Positions 1 through 12,900 of a DNA stretch of 64,000 nucleotides are shown here, in pieces. The notes below the pieces were generated by a model. That model ran no database searches, had not been told where the DNA came from, and worked only from the letters and a program-made list of their open reading frames with translations. The first letter of the stretch is position 1, and each line of letters starts with the position of its first letter. The DNA lies in the NCBI GenBank assembly GCA_916700875.1, contig CAKAKS010000032.1, forward strand, positions 11,592,129 to 11,656,128, written 5' to 3'. The position numbers were made by a program, and so were the translations under genes. Source of the DNA: Sebastes aleutianus (Eukaryota; Chordata; Actinopteri; Perciformes; Sebastidae).

Positions 1-154
1 TGTTTCAGACAGAGGGTGAATACAGGTATATTCAGAGGGACAGTACGACAAAAATAAAGCGTTTTTTTTAACATTAAAGCATGTAAACTTGTTCTAGTAG
101 AAACCCAAAATACAAGTATGAACCTAGAAATGAGCATGATATGTCCCCTTTAAA
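1..154. repeat. end of a MITE cut by the window edge
   Basis: Nearly identical to 58691-58842 (for example CATGTAAAC, TTCTAGTAGAAAC, AATACAAGTATGAACCT). Its other end lies outside the window. Confidence 0.75.
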
Positions 155-395
155 GGGCATTTTCCTCCTTGGTGCCATATTTACACCCAAACTCAGTGAG
201 GTCTGGTTCACTCAAGCAGGACTATTATACATCAACACAAGTCAAAATGTAGAATACAAATCATATTTTAGTCTTCATATGTCTTCAGGCAGCTTAACAT
301 GCCTGTATTTTCTTCAGAGGTGGTGACAACAGGACACGTGTGGTACATTTTCATTTGTTCTGCTGCCAACTATACATGAGTTCTTGATCAGACTT

Positions 396-401
396 TTTAT
401 T
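396..401 (-). promoter_or_regulatory. candidate poly(A) signal of cd109
   Basis: AATAAA on the minus strand about 375 nt downstream of the cd109 stop codon, with no earlier canonical signal noticed. It would give a 3' UTR of about 400 nt. The interval 155-774 otherwise holds nothing I recognise. Confidence 0.4.
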
Positions 402-774
402 CCAGTCAACACATGGAATCATGCAGAGGTTTCATGTGTTTCTAAGTAGAGAAATTCTTTTGTTTTCTAAAGTATTTTTTTGTATTGAACCAAAAATATC
501 GTAGTACATAAATTAAATTTGACTGATAGGTTTCCAACACATTAATTTCTCATTCACAGTCTGTCAAAAAAATAATACAAAACACATCGTAAACAGTAGA
601 AGGCATTTAGCAAAAGAGCAGTATGCAAACAGGCCTCTAAATATTAAAATCACTTGTCAAGAAATAATAACTTGTATACAAAATATTTAAATTGCATCCA
701 GTGCATATTAATGTGTGTACGTGCTAAAATTATATCATTACGCCTAATTATATCTTAGCTCTAATTCAATCTTA

Positions 775-974
775 TTAGACTACAATAAAAAAAACAGTAA
801 CTCCTAGAAATAGGTAAATTAAGCTGCAGGTGGCGCTGCTCATCGAGTTATCTAACAGTGAGGACACAACGACAGTGATCCCTGGCTTGCAGTCATCACA
901 GTTTTCACCACAGAAGTAGCAGGAGTTCATGTTGCGCAGAGCATCTGAGTTGTATGTTTTTCTTGCTTTTCTCG
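775..974 (-). CDS. cd109: cd109 exon 32: Cys-rich tail and GPI-anchor signal
   Basis: The last coding exon (residues 1321-1386, stop TAA at 775-777). After RKARKTYNSDA it has a cysteine cluster, CYFCGENCDDCKPG, like the human SSCDLCSDVQGCRPCED tail. It then has a small-residue stretch (LLDNSMSSATC) and a C-terminal hydrophobic run of about 14 residues ending at VV. That order (small omega-site region, short spacer, terminal hydrophobic tail with no cytosolic residues) is typical of a GPI-attachment signal. Confidence 0.88.
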
Positions 975-3900
975 CTGTAAAATAATCATATGATATTATG
1001 ATAATCCGTACATGACGCAATATATATCACTGTAAAATTATACTGGCCAGTATGTTTAGTGGTCTTAACTTTTGCCAGTCTAACACAAGATAAAGCTGAC
1101 TTTAATGAACTGAAACTGTACTCACTAGGTTCATAGTAGTCGCAAAGGTGCCCCACAGCATCCTGTACATGGGCCACTTTATAATCTCTGATGATTGGAA
1201 GTCCGATGCAAACCTCTGATTTGTTAAGCTGCAAATGGGACCAGAAAAGCGGATGATGACATGTGGTAAAAAACAATATGATGTTTACTTAACTTATTCT
1301 TTCATATCTTGTGAATATGTACAAGGAGGTGACAAAGGGAATACATTTTTTCTTTGAAACCAAAAAGCTTGTGGTGGGAGGAGAAAAGCCAGTGAGAAGT
1401 TCAAGAAAACCTCCTTTTGTTTGTCAGCTCGACCTCGCTACAGTGAGATAACTACTGTGATGATATCACATACTGACACTGATATCCTGTAGCTAGACTG
1501 CCTTTTTCAGTCAGCAACAAGAGTACTACACTACAATAGCCCTCATGTTATTTTCCTCCTCTTTTACACATTAAATTGTACTTGTAACAAGAAAACTGTT
1601 GCAGACTCTTACTGGAGCTACCACTGTGGATACAGAGGTCATGTTCTCAGTACCTTTTCTGGGATTGTGGGTAAAGCTGTTAACATGTTGACTACCCCTA
1701 GACTGAGGACACAATCAAAAATGCTTTTTCCCTGATAATGCTACACTGTGAACAACAAATCCATATTGAAATCAACAGGAGGAGAGTTAGTAACATTACC
1801 TGTTAGAAGACGGTAGGCAGCACAGCCCTGCTTGGCTAAATATCGGAGCTACTAACGTTAACGGCGGTGCCATTACATCACATTATGAGGTGTTTCGAGC
1901 TATGCTCGGTTAAAAATGACGATTGGGCGAAGGTATTTTACAACGTTATCATGATGTGTTCAAATGTAATCTCTTAAAATTAAGTTTTTGGCGAGAAACT
2001 TGAATAAATCCAAGTTGTTTGAAGGAGATGTTTTCACAGCATTATAAAATATATATTAGAGAGGGAATTATGACCTGTCTAACTTTCTAACACTAGCTCT
2101 AAGCAGCTTATGATACATCATTTAAACTACTAATGCCAAGATGGTTTTTAATCTAAGCAAATATTTAAATAATCATTTGAAATGTGTGTTTTTATGCAAA
2201 TAACCACTATAGATGACAATAGCAAAATACAGTACAGTAGTGTGTACAGGACTGAAAAAAGATCATTTCAGACCCTGACCACACATAACATAGCTGTAAG
2301 CATCTAGTGACTTGTATGCTCGTAATTTCTCGCTGGTGTAACATTACACGCTAGGTTTCTCCACCAAATACATGTATATATATTGAGCCACTGAATATTG
2401 GGCCACTTGCTAATGTCTTCTACCCACTGATAGCACAAGGATCTGGAAAGTCAATTTGTTTAGGTTGCATTTGCGATCTTTGGTGGTTAATGCCCTTGCA
2501 TAGCTTGACAAGCTATTGCACTCCGCCGTTATTCCGTTGCCAAAAGACATGCACACACTTACGTACGTCATCATTGTTTGCAAACTGTAAAAGGGTCAAT
2601 GGGTTATGATGGCTAATTCTGATACTTCTTTACTCAACTTCCATGCAATACATGAATAAAATTGAAGTAAAACAAAAGTATTTAGTAATCCCCCACCAGA
2701 ATTATATTCTTGGCAGTGTGGTGAAGGCTTTGAAACATCATTTAAACCATCATATTGGGAAATTAAAAAGATCTGATTTGGGCTTGTCAAAAATATCTTC
2801 AGCCCTCGTTCTTGGGCTCCACCCAATATGGTTGTTCTAGTTGTGGTTTGACAAAATAACTTTTCGTCCCTGACCATGAAATGACGACACTTACTGAATC
2901 TAGGTAGAGGCTGACTTTCTCAGGCAGTATCTCCACCTTTCTGATGAGACCTGTTGGGGCAGCAGCTGCAGGAGAGAGACTAAAACCACTGAGCATGCCC
3001 ACCTCCAGTAGAACCATGCCCGTATGAGATATCACCTGATTGTTCTTTAACCTGGAGAGGACAAACGCAAGACATACACAATTTTAGTTCCTTGTTTTGT
3101 AGGATATTTGACATGCATGACGACGTAAATAAAAAAATATGGATTATGTCAGAAATAGGGCTGCACAATGTTAAGAACCTATCTCATTGTGATTATTTTG
3201 ACTGATATTGCAATTGCTATATGATTTGCGATATTAGAGGGAATGATATTTTTTTTACATTCTCATTTTCAGTGAAATGCATATTAGAATGATTATGGTA
3301 TGATTTGTGCAGGATCTGTACCAAACAAAGATGGTCTTTGTGATGGCAAGGACATCTCTGCAGTAGGCCATATTTAATTTAAAATGACATTTTGACACAC
3401 ATTCAACCTTTAACAAATATTGTGCGTTCTGCGATTTGAAAACTGCAGTAGGCCATATTGCGATTTTGATAAAAATTTGTATTAATTGTGCAGCCCTAGT
3501 CAGAAATACAGGCATATTTTACAACAAAAAAACTTAACTTGACATACAGGTCTATCTGTATTGTAGTACTTACTTCATGCATATAGAGACCAGCATGTGA
3601 TCGTAGTCTCCTTCGTCAACAACGTCAATCTCTAATGAGAAAGCCTCCTCGTCTTTGGCGTGCTGGAGTTTCTGTGAAAAAGCTTTGCTCTCCAGGTTGT
3701 AAAAGACATTCATCTGGATGGATTCATGGAGATGTTTAAAAATGTAAAAACTTGGATTTAGTGGGGAAGAGTTAAAGTTTACTGGACTGCCGGATACCAC
3801 AGCAAGAGATTATATGAGTCTGTAATGTAGGTGATTAAGTTCAACTTCCTCAAGGTCACAAAAACAGTATCTGTTCTAGAAATCTCTCCTTTCCGTAAAA

Positions 3901-6900
3901 GCAAAAATGGAATAAAGATTGGATCTCCGTATTTGGTTCAACATTAAAGTATTGAATCACGGAAGGTTAAAAACAGGATATTGGGAGGACGGGGTTTGGA
4001 AAAAGAAGACAACAGGTTGTAATGTTGAACATAGTGAAAAGATTAACCTTTCACCAAAGTCCTCGTCTGAGTGATTTAATCTGGAGATGTTAAACACAGA
4101 CAGGACTTCAAGCTATAGTATGTGTTCCAGATGTTAATTGCTGGCAGGCCATTATCATGCCACATTTGCATTTCGCTGTTTTGGGTTTAGCATTTACAAT
4201 GCAGTATATTGTGCTGGGTGAATCTACCACGCACAGCTGCCGTGTTCAATTTATTCTGGTCATGCTCCAGTTGTTAGACCGTTCTTTATGTTGACTTGAA
4301 TATGTTAGCAGCATGAAAGCATCCTTGCATTGTGGTGGGTTGTTTGGAGTTGTGGTGTTACATTTTCCTTAAACATTGGATAGGTTTACCAAGCACAGAC
4401 ATCCGTCTGAAAAAATACACACGGAAATTTACAAAAACTCATTTCGTGGGTTCTTATGAATGATCGCACATTTCTGCGTGCGTGCAGGGGGAAAGAATAT
4501 TCGGACGGACCTCGATTTCAGTGGATTTCCGCCTGCGGAAATATATGTTTGACCAATGAAATCCTGTCTTCCAACTGATGTCATAAAAATATCGCTGTTA
4601 TTCTGCATAATAATTAGCGCTGTGCTTCTGGTTGTTGCACAGAGAGTTTGTATCTTGTAACAATGGTTATTTGTTTTTCGGGGGTAACGGATTGTCGGAC
4701 AAATGGGCTTTTTCAGATATACATATTTTTCAGATTACTGGTGTTTCGGAATAGCAATGAGCCGTCCCCTTCTCATCATAATGTACGACAAAAACTACTA
4801 CCTCAACAACCAAATAAAGGACAATATATGGCTTGAGATCGCCCAGCAGATGGGATACGATTGAGATGGTAATGTAGCTGATATGCACTTGCTAAAGTTA
4901 TATGTTGGTCACAGAACAGGGCTAGCCACAACAGCTAGCGTTAGCATCACATTTGGGGTCCGGTTAGTTTTGAGTAGTTAACGTTAGCCCCTTAGACGAG
5001 TACTGTCTGGATAGGTTTTTGTTGTGTTGAGTGGAAACTCATCGGGCCTCATTGACGAAAATGGAACACGGCAACACAAATAATCAAATCTGTAGTTTAC
5101 AGTTAATAAATGTGATGGAATGAATGTACAGCACAGACAAAGAACAACAGTAATATTGTATAACTACCTGAAATATTGCAAATCCTCGTCCTTCCATGTA
5201 TATATTTAGGTTTATATCTTTGTCGGCATCAATCTAAGAAAAAAAATTCAAAGTGGGGAAATAAAGAAACTCCAGGATGACAATAGTATAGTGAAGTGGT
5301 GCAGTAAATACAGATTCATCTAAAATACCCAATATATCAAGCATGCAACAAGCATGGGATTCCAACCCAGGTCCATTACCTCTTGGCTCTGATACGTCAG
5401 ATAGGTGGTGGAGTTGATGGCAAATAGTAACACAAACGAAGACGCTGGGTCAGATATGCCGAGTCTGATGTCGATGGCGTTGGCACCACTGAAGGCAGCG
5501 TAACAAGCCAGAGCCTGGAGGGCAACTACTGTGTCCTGAGGAAGAAAAAGGGTAACAGGTTTAAATACCTGCATCTGGGTTATATCGCATTATGTATCAT
5601 TTAGTGCAGGATATTTTTGCAATATGTTATAGTTGAGGAACAAAAGCAGGTGTAGTGTCACCTCACCTGTGTTGTACCGTAGCCTCCTAGATGGTTCCTC
5701 TGCCTGCTCAACCATTTCATGAGTTCAATGCCCTCCACCAAGCTGCCACGCCTAAAAAAAGCCAGTAGCACGTAAGAGGCCATCTCGATCTGTGCTGAGC
5801 GCGGCTGCCAGTCATGTGACTCCAGGCCAGCTGAGGATCTCCACATCATGACTCCATCTTTGGAACAAAATCACAACGTACGGAATTAGATTAATTGTGC
5901 TGCACAATTTAAAATAAACAAAAAAACTTCCATGAATGTCATTAGGGATCGAATCACACACACACAAGCGCCAAAGCATTGTTTTTTTTTTTTGCTGCTG
6001 CTCTTGTTCGACTTTTAGAATAATCTACAGTAGATCTTAAGACCTTTAAGACCCATAATATGGAGGACGGAACTTGGCAAAACTAAAAATAAATTAATAA
6101 ATAGATAAATGACTCAATAAATAAATAGATAAATAAATGTCATTACATTTAGCAAAAATAATATTAACAATAAATGTAGCCATTACTTAATTGATCAAAT
6201 GTGACATAAATTGATAATTCTGTTTTAATTTGCTTCTTTATTTATTTATCTTTGTATTAATTCACTTATTTATTTACTCTTCTGTTTAATTTTCCCTTTT
6301 ATTTACTGATGTATTTATTTTTATTAATTCAAAATTGATTCATTTATTTTTGTATTTATTTATTTTATAGATGTGTGTATTTATTTATTTATGCACTTAT
6401 TTCGCCAAACATATTTATTTCTGTATTCTTTTCTTTATGCATTTCTTTTTACATTTCTTTATGCATTTTTTGCCTCATTATGCAAATGAGGGGGGCTGTG
6501 TAACACAAGAGTCAATTTTTTTTAGTAATTTTGTAATCGCTTTACAACCAAAAAAGTTCTAGCACTTGACCAGATGGTGGCACAATAGAGTAACTACCTA
6601 CAAATTGCCCAAAGACATAGGATCCATAAGTCCTTTTTAATAGTAGCAGCCTGTAAAATGATGATTCGTCTTTCTGGGTAGCTAAAGAAACATGTTTTAC
6701 ATTTAGGCTTGTATTTGTTTAGTCGTTGGTTGTAGAAAGTATTTGTAAACTCCTCTCTGACTTCTTGCCATCTCCAAACGTGGCATGCAGAATCTCCTTA
6801 CATTGATAATCGAAAGAAACCCTTGTTTTTTTAGCCACAATGAATAGGGCCAATCAATATTGAGTTGTGGCACATACAGTATTTGGCCAAAGCAACTGTA

Positions 6901-9900
6901 AATTGCAAAGTTTAATTTGAAGTTTGACATAATGGTTTCTTCACCATTTAACAACAGGGTACCAAATTTCTGGTAAGTTCACATTACAGCGGTGCTAAAA
7001 GTAATTATCAAATATTTGTAACTCCAAGATAGTTTTCAGTCCAACATCTAATAAATCCAAATGGAACAAAACCTGGCCGGAATATGTCCCTAGTGGCAGT
7101 CTCATAGGATGTAATGCACCCGTCTCTGGTATCAACAACAATAACAAGACAAAGAAGACAAGAAAGTACAAATGTGGCTTTTGCACATTCCTGAAGATAA
7201 AATAAACTTTACTAAATTACCTCTGTAGTCAGCTCTCCTAGTGAGCTCAGTCAGGGCGATGCCAGCCACAGGACTATTAGCAAGAGCTAAAACATAGGCC
7301 ACCAGACACAGGCTGTAGTTACTGACCACTCCACTGGACACTTTGTCCTCCAGGTACGTCTGGGCCAAGGACACATTCCCTGAGTATGTTTCCTTCACAC
7401 AGAGGAACCACACAAAAGATCAGTACTGTAAACAGACTATGACATACACTAAAGTTTGTAAGAAAAAAACATTTTATAACTTCCTCTACTGAAATACACA
7501 AAGTCCCGTAACTCACCATGTAGTTCTCGTCCTCCAGCAGTGCCATCAGCACATAGGCAGTGAGTGCCACCGGACCATTATCCAGTCCTCCCTGCATCTC
7601 CGTGTGGATCAACCTGCCCACCTCTCTGAACTCTCCCTGGGGCCCCTGGTGTTCCAAGAGCCAAGTCACAGCCCTGGACAGGACACTCTGTTCTATCTGC
7701 ATGTATGGCTGAGCCTGGAGGAAGCACCTCAGCACGAAGGCTGTCAACCTGGGACCCCAGAGAGGAGAGGGAGCATTAATGGCAGAGGAATTAAAGCACT
7801 TTCTACCCTCTAAACTACAAGAAATTGACTTAATACTACTCTTTTTTTTGCTGCAACAATTGTATAACCATTACACTGGTGACCTACCATGTGCTACCAG
7901 AGGGGTCGCTGGCTCCGAAAGCACTGAATGAACCATCATCTTGTTGGTAGGACAGTTGTCTCTGATATCCTTACAGCAGAAAATAGAACAAGTTTGCAAC
8001 TTAATCCGATAAAGCATCGCTCAAAAGATGTCCTATAGATTAACCCATAGATTATATTGTATACAGTACATTTACTGTAAGTCAGTGACTCATGTAAATG
8101 CTGCTTACCTTCCATCATGTAGCCCAGAGCCCTGCTCCTGATCTCTTTATGGTCCTGGGCGGACTTGTCCAGGTACTGGATGACATAAATACTTGGAGCA
8201 AAGTGGATCATGTTCTGCTCGCCACAACCAAGAGGCAACTGAACCAGCGAATCCAAGTTGCTGATGGACAAGGCCAAGATATCACCTGTGTAAAGCAATA
8301 CAGGAGGGAAGGAGGAGGAATTTGACTGTTACTCAACATGTTCATGAATAGGTTTCAGATTGGACGGACCTAAAGGGGGACAGAAAGTGTCTGCACTGTG
8401 AATCATTATAACTTTTCCCACCTTTACCATACTGCTATTGCGAAATCTTAGTTACAAGTTATGGAAGAATGGAGAATAAACAGTGGGCAATCTCAGGGTC
8501 TGAAAAGTGAAGCCAATGCCGAAGTGCCTTACGCCAAATTCACACCAGGCAGCGGCAAAGTGCAGCTCTATGCAATAAGTACATTTTTCTGTGACCTGGA
8601 GGCGTATTCATATGTTTAAGGTGGGAAGAAATGATTTTGTAACATAGGTCAACATGTAACAGGAGTCACAGGATCTGTTTACTGATTGGTTGCGGGTCCT
8701 CTCTGGTCGCACTTCGCCGCTAAAAGTTCAACTTTTACCATTTTTTGTGTGGCTGCACTTCACCGCAAAATCAAACAGCCGCAGCTCGCTGAGCTCGGGA
8801 GCAGCCGCTGCAGATTTTCATAGATATTGCATGGCTCTAGTGTGAATTTGGTGTTAAACTACACACCAAATTCACACTAGAGCAGCTTTCTAATAGCCAG
8901 CAGGGGGCGACTCCTCTGGTTGCAAAAAGAAGTCTGATTGTATAGAAGTCTATGAGAAAATGACCCTACTTCTCACTTGATTTATTACTTCAGTAAACAT
9001 TGTAAACATGAGTTTATGGTCTCAATCGCTAGTTTCAAGTCTTCATCAATACCGCATAATGTTCCTTTAGTAAATTATGGTCCCATTTAGAGTCAAATAG
9101 ACGATATAGCAGGGTATGATTTAGGGTGTGGCTACCTTGTGATTGACAGGTCGCTACCACGGCGTTGTCCGGTCTGGGAGTTGTCTGTGTTTTCATTTTA
9201 CAACTTTAACCATTTCACAGTGTGTTTTCAGTTCATGAAAGTTAATCCTAACCTATTTAGCCACCTAAAAATGTCTTATTCAGCGTTCGGTTGCGCTCCA
9301 CCCTCTCGTGTCACTTCTGGTTGCAAAAAAACAAGACGGCGACGGCCAGAAACCAAGATGGCGATGGTCAAAATGCCGAACTCAAGGCATCAAAACGGCA
9401 ATCCACAAACCAATTGGTGACGTCACGGTGACTACGTCTATGAGAAGAAACTAAAAAACGCCATCACAAGCAGAAGGCTAAACTCAAGCTACACATTTTC
9501 TTGATGTTTAATAAAGCTCACTATCACAACAAGTACAGAAACCACAAATTTGGCTCCAACTAAGGAAAATACTGAGGTTTGCCTTTCCACCATGACGAAT
9601 GCCCAACATCCCTCAACCTGAATGGAGCCAAGCCAAACAGCCCGACAGCTGTTCAGAATCTGCCAGCCATAAACATTCCTGTTTGATGTCCATCTTTCCC
9701 ATTTTTCAACATTCAGTACCTAAATGATTTCAGGACGTATACCAAAGCTCACCATCTATACACAAAGGACAATGCGGGCACATATTACACATGCCTAATT
9801 GACCAAAAGTAAACATGAAGATCACTCGGATGGAACTGCCACTGGCACAAGAGGGAGGACAAAATCGTAGACGTACCAACCAATGCCACATGGGCCCGCT

Positions 9901-12900
9901 GGCTGCCCGGAACCACATCTGGTGGAAAGGCGAAGGAGACGGATCTGGAACTGTTGGGTTTCGCTGGTTCCATCTCCAGGAACAGAGTCTCTGAGAAGGA
10001 CTGTTCAACTCCCTCAGGCTTCATAAACATGGAAGTTATTTATAGGATTAACCGTATGCCACGTAGCACATTGTATTTCTGAATGCATTTTTGTTTCTAC
10101 TGGGACATCAGATGCATATGTGTTTCCATCATACCACACCTTCACAAGCGCTCTCCAAACAAGGCTGTCTGAGGCCTCCGCAGATACGGCGTCCACAGAT
10201 ATTTCCATCTGGCCCAGAGCCACAGGCCTTATAGGGAACAGCGCTGAAGCAGACGCATGGCTCCCTAAGATTAGCTTTTGGGCATTTACCACCAAGACAT
10301 CCCCTTTGCGAGCCAAAACAAACTCAAAGGCCTCACTCTGTGCTAGCAGCACCATGACCTGTGGAGAGAAACATCCTTTAAAACAAAGAATGGAACATTT
10401 TCTGTGTGCCATAAATGACATATTATTGGAATATACTAATAAATCATCAGTTAGGTATTTTGTTGGAATTGTATCTAAAGGGTAAAGTAATACTTTACAG
10501 GTCAGGTGATTTACCAGTCCTGTTTTAGCCAGAATATTCCACTAATGCAGTCCTTCGTACCTCTATGTCGTGCTCTAAATGGTTGATGACGTTCAACTCC
10601 AGCACTATCTCCTCTCCTCTGATGAGGTATGATGGGACATCCAGAGACAAGGAAAAATCTTTGGAAACGGGCAGCTGTGAATGAGAGAACATAAACCAAT
10701 TCAAAAGCAACTTGGGCTTGCATTGTTAGCAGTGGATATTAAAAGTTAGGGAACAGGGCTCCTACCAGTACGGCTGCATTTTTTGTTTACAAGACAGTAT
10801 AGGAAGTGGGAAAAGAGACTTCAAGCTTTAGAATTTCTCGTACCCTTTTTACACCAAAATTAGTGTGCATATGCAGGTTATTTAAACACGGGAAAACACG
10901 CTAAAAATAGACAATAGACTCCTTTCCCATTGCAAGTAGACGAGTATGCCTCTTTTTTTTCCTGGTGTGTCACATTCGACGTCACAGACGCGCCGGCCGG
11001 CACCAGAAGCAGGATTAGTAAACAGTGAAAATGCTGCGATGATTACTTTTTATACCTCTTACTTTTACTTTCTTACTTTTCAGTCTCTCTTTCAAACTCT
11101 CAAACCAGAGTTGGTGATTGTTGGAACAGTGGAAAGACTAACAAAGACGGTTTTGATGAGTTTTATTTAGTTTCTGTTGAGTTTGAATGAAGTGTGTTTC
11201 GATGATCAGCCAGGTAAAATTACTGTTGTCTGACTGGAGGCTTTTAGGAGAGCATACTAATTACATGTTGTGTACTCTAATACATGGTTATAATTTTCCA
11301 AAACCCTGTTGATTTGATTTATTATATATTCACTTCAACGCGTGTCAAATAGCAACACATCAGACAAGGGGCAAAAATTTGCGTTTCCGCCCGGGTGGCA
11401 TGTTTCCATCACTGCCGATAAATACCCGTAACTACTGCGATCATTTGTCCCGGGAATCAATGCTGATTGTAACCTTTCCCACTGAAGGCAAACGCCAGAT
11501 GTTAGTGGGTGTAAGTGTTTTTTTCGTCCAGTGGGAAAGTGGCCTCAGTGTTGAAACCAAGGGGAAGGACTGAAAATCAAATGCAAAAATCACTTCTCAT
11601 GAAGCACGACATGCACTTTGCAAAAGCAAATAACAAGATTTGTGGGAAATATAAACCCCAAATTTGAGAAACATCACTGATATATAGAGTCACATACTGT
11701 AGTGAGTATTTAGTTACCTTTTGTGGCACAGGAGTGAAGCCCAAACCCAGGTTGTCTGACATCACCAGTGCAACAGCTCTCAAAGACGTAACGCCATCTG
11801 GCACTGTTATTTCCCCACTTGTCCATGTTTTATCACTGATAGAAATGACAGAAAAAAGCACAACACAGAATTTATTTCGCAGCTTTCATCCTAAAAATGA
11901 GTATGCAGTGAAGCGTGCTTATATATTTCACAACATTGATCACTCATTTGAATCTGCTGCCCATTTCCAGCATATGCACCTCTCAGCACTCACCTAACAT
12001 TAGTGTCAAACCACAGCAAGGATTCAGTGTCGTCCATCCAAAGGCTCCAGTAGTTCTCTACCGTTAGGGCATCTTCTTCTGAAAACCCCAAAGAAGAGAG
12101 AGGAACTGTACAACTATCTGAAGAATGAAGATTAAATCCAGTAGTATGGAAATAGTGGGACCAACCCAATATGCAAAATGGCCACTAGAGGGACTCCAAA
12201 TACATGCTATAATAAAAAGATCACACTGATTCAGTGTGTTATTTATAATCATACCATATTTAGGTCCGTCAGGCTTGTTTTTCTTATATAGTCTGGTATT
12301 GGTCAGCATCCCAATATTACATTCCTGTGGTGTGAAAGATACAAAAAGAAGATGATAACAACTGTTATAGTAGCTGCTAAACATTTTTTTTGATGTAAAC
12401 CAGCATGAAAGCCTGTACTGAGAGGTCCACTATCAGATCATTAGTGTAACAGCCAGTGAAATATAGGTCAGGTCTCTGCAGGTGATGTAAGGTGTAAAAC
12501 ACTCTCAACTCTGTAGATGCCCGAGGAGATCTTTAAAATGGTCTTTTCTACCAGACACAATACACGGCGCCGGTGCTTTGGAGATGAGAGAAGGTCATCT
12601 TAAGACGGCCCGCTGTGGTGAAGCTTTGTTTCCTCCCATCTTGCACCCATCAGTAACCCTCAGGTCCTGCAACCAACACACTAGAGTTACCAGCTCTTAG
12701 AAAGAGCAGAGTCATCTCCTAACAAAGCAGACAGATAGGTTACATCCAGACTAACCGGTTTAGTGGTCACACACTGAATGCCCATACAGTATCTAACTGG
12801 GAAAAGTGTGACCAGGAAGTATTTACAACAGATTAAGGAGACTGTGAAGCCTTATAATTGAACTTTGAAATGGACAAAAGAGAACTGACTCATAGTATCT

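Noticed and set aside
10120..10485. 121-codon plus-strand frame
   Set aside because: Antisense shadow of cd109 exon 20.
12440..12900. possible extra bait-region exon of cd109
   Set aside because: I read both flanks for an in-phase AG...GT segment resembling the human bait sequence and found none convincing.
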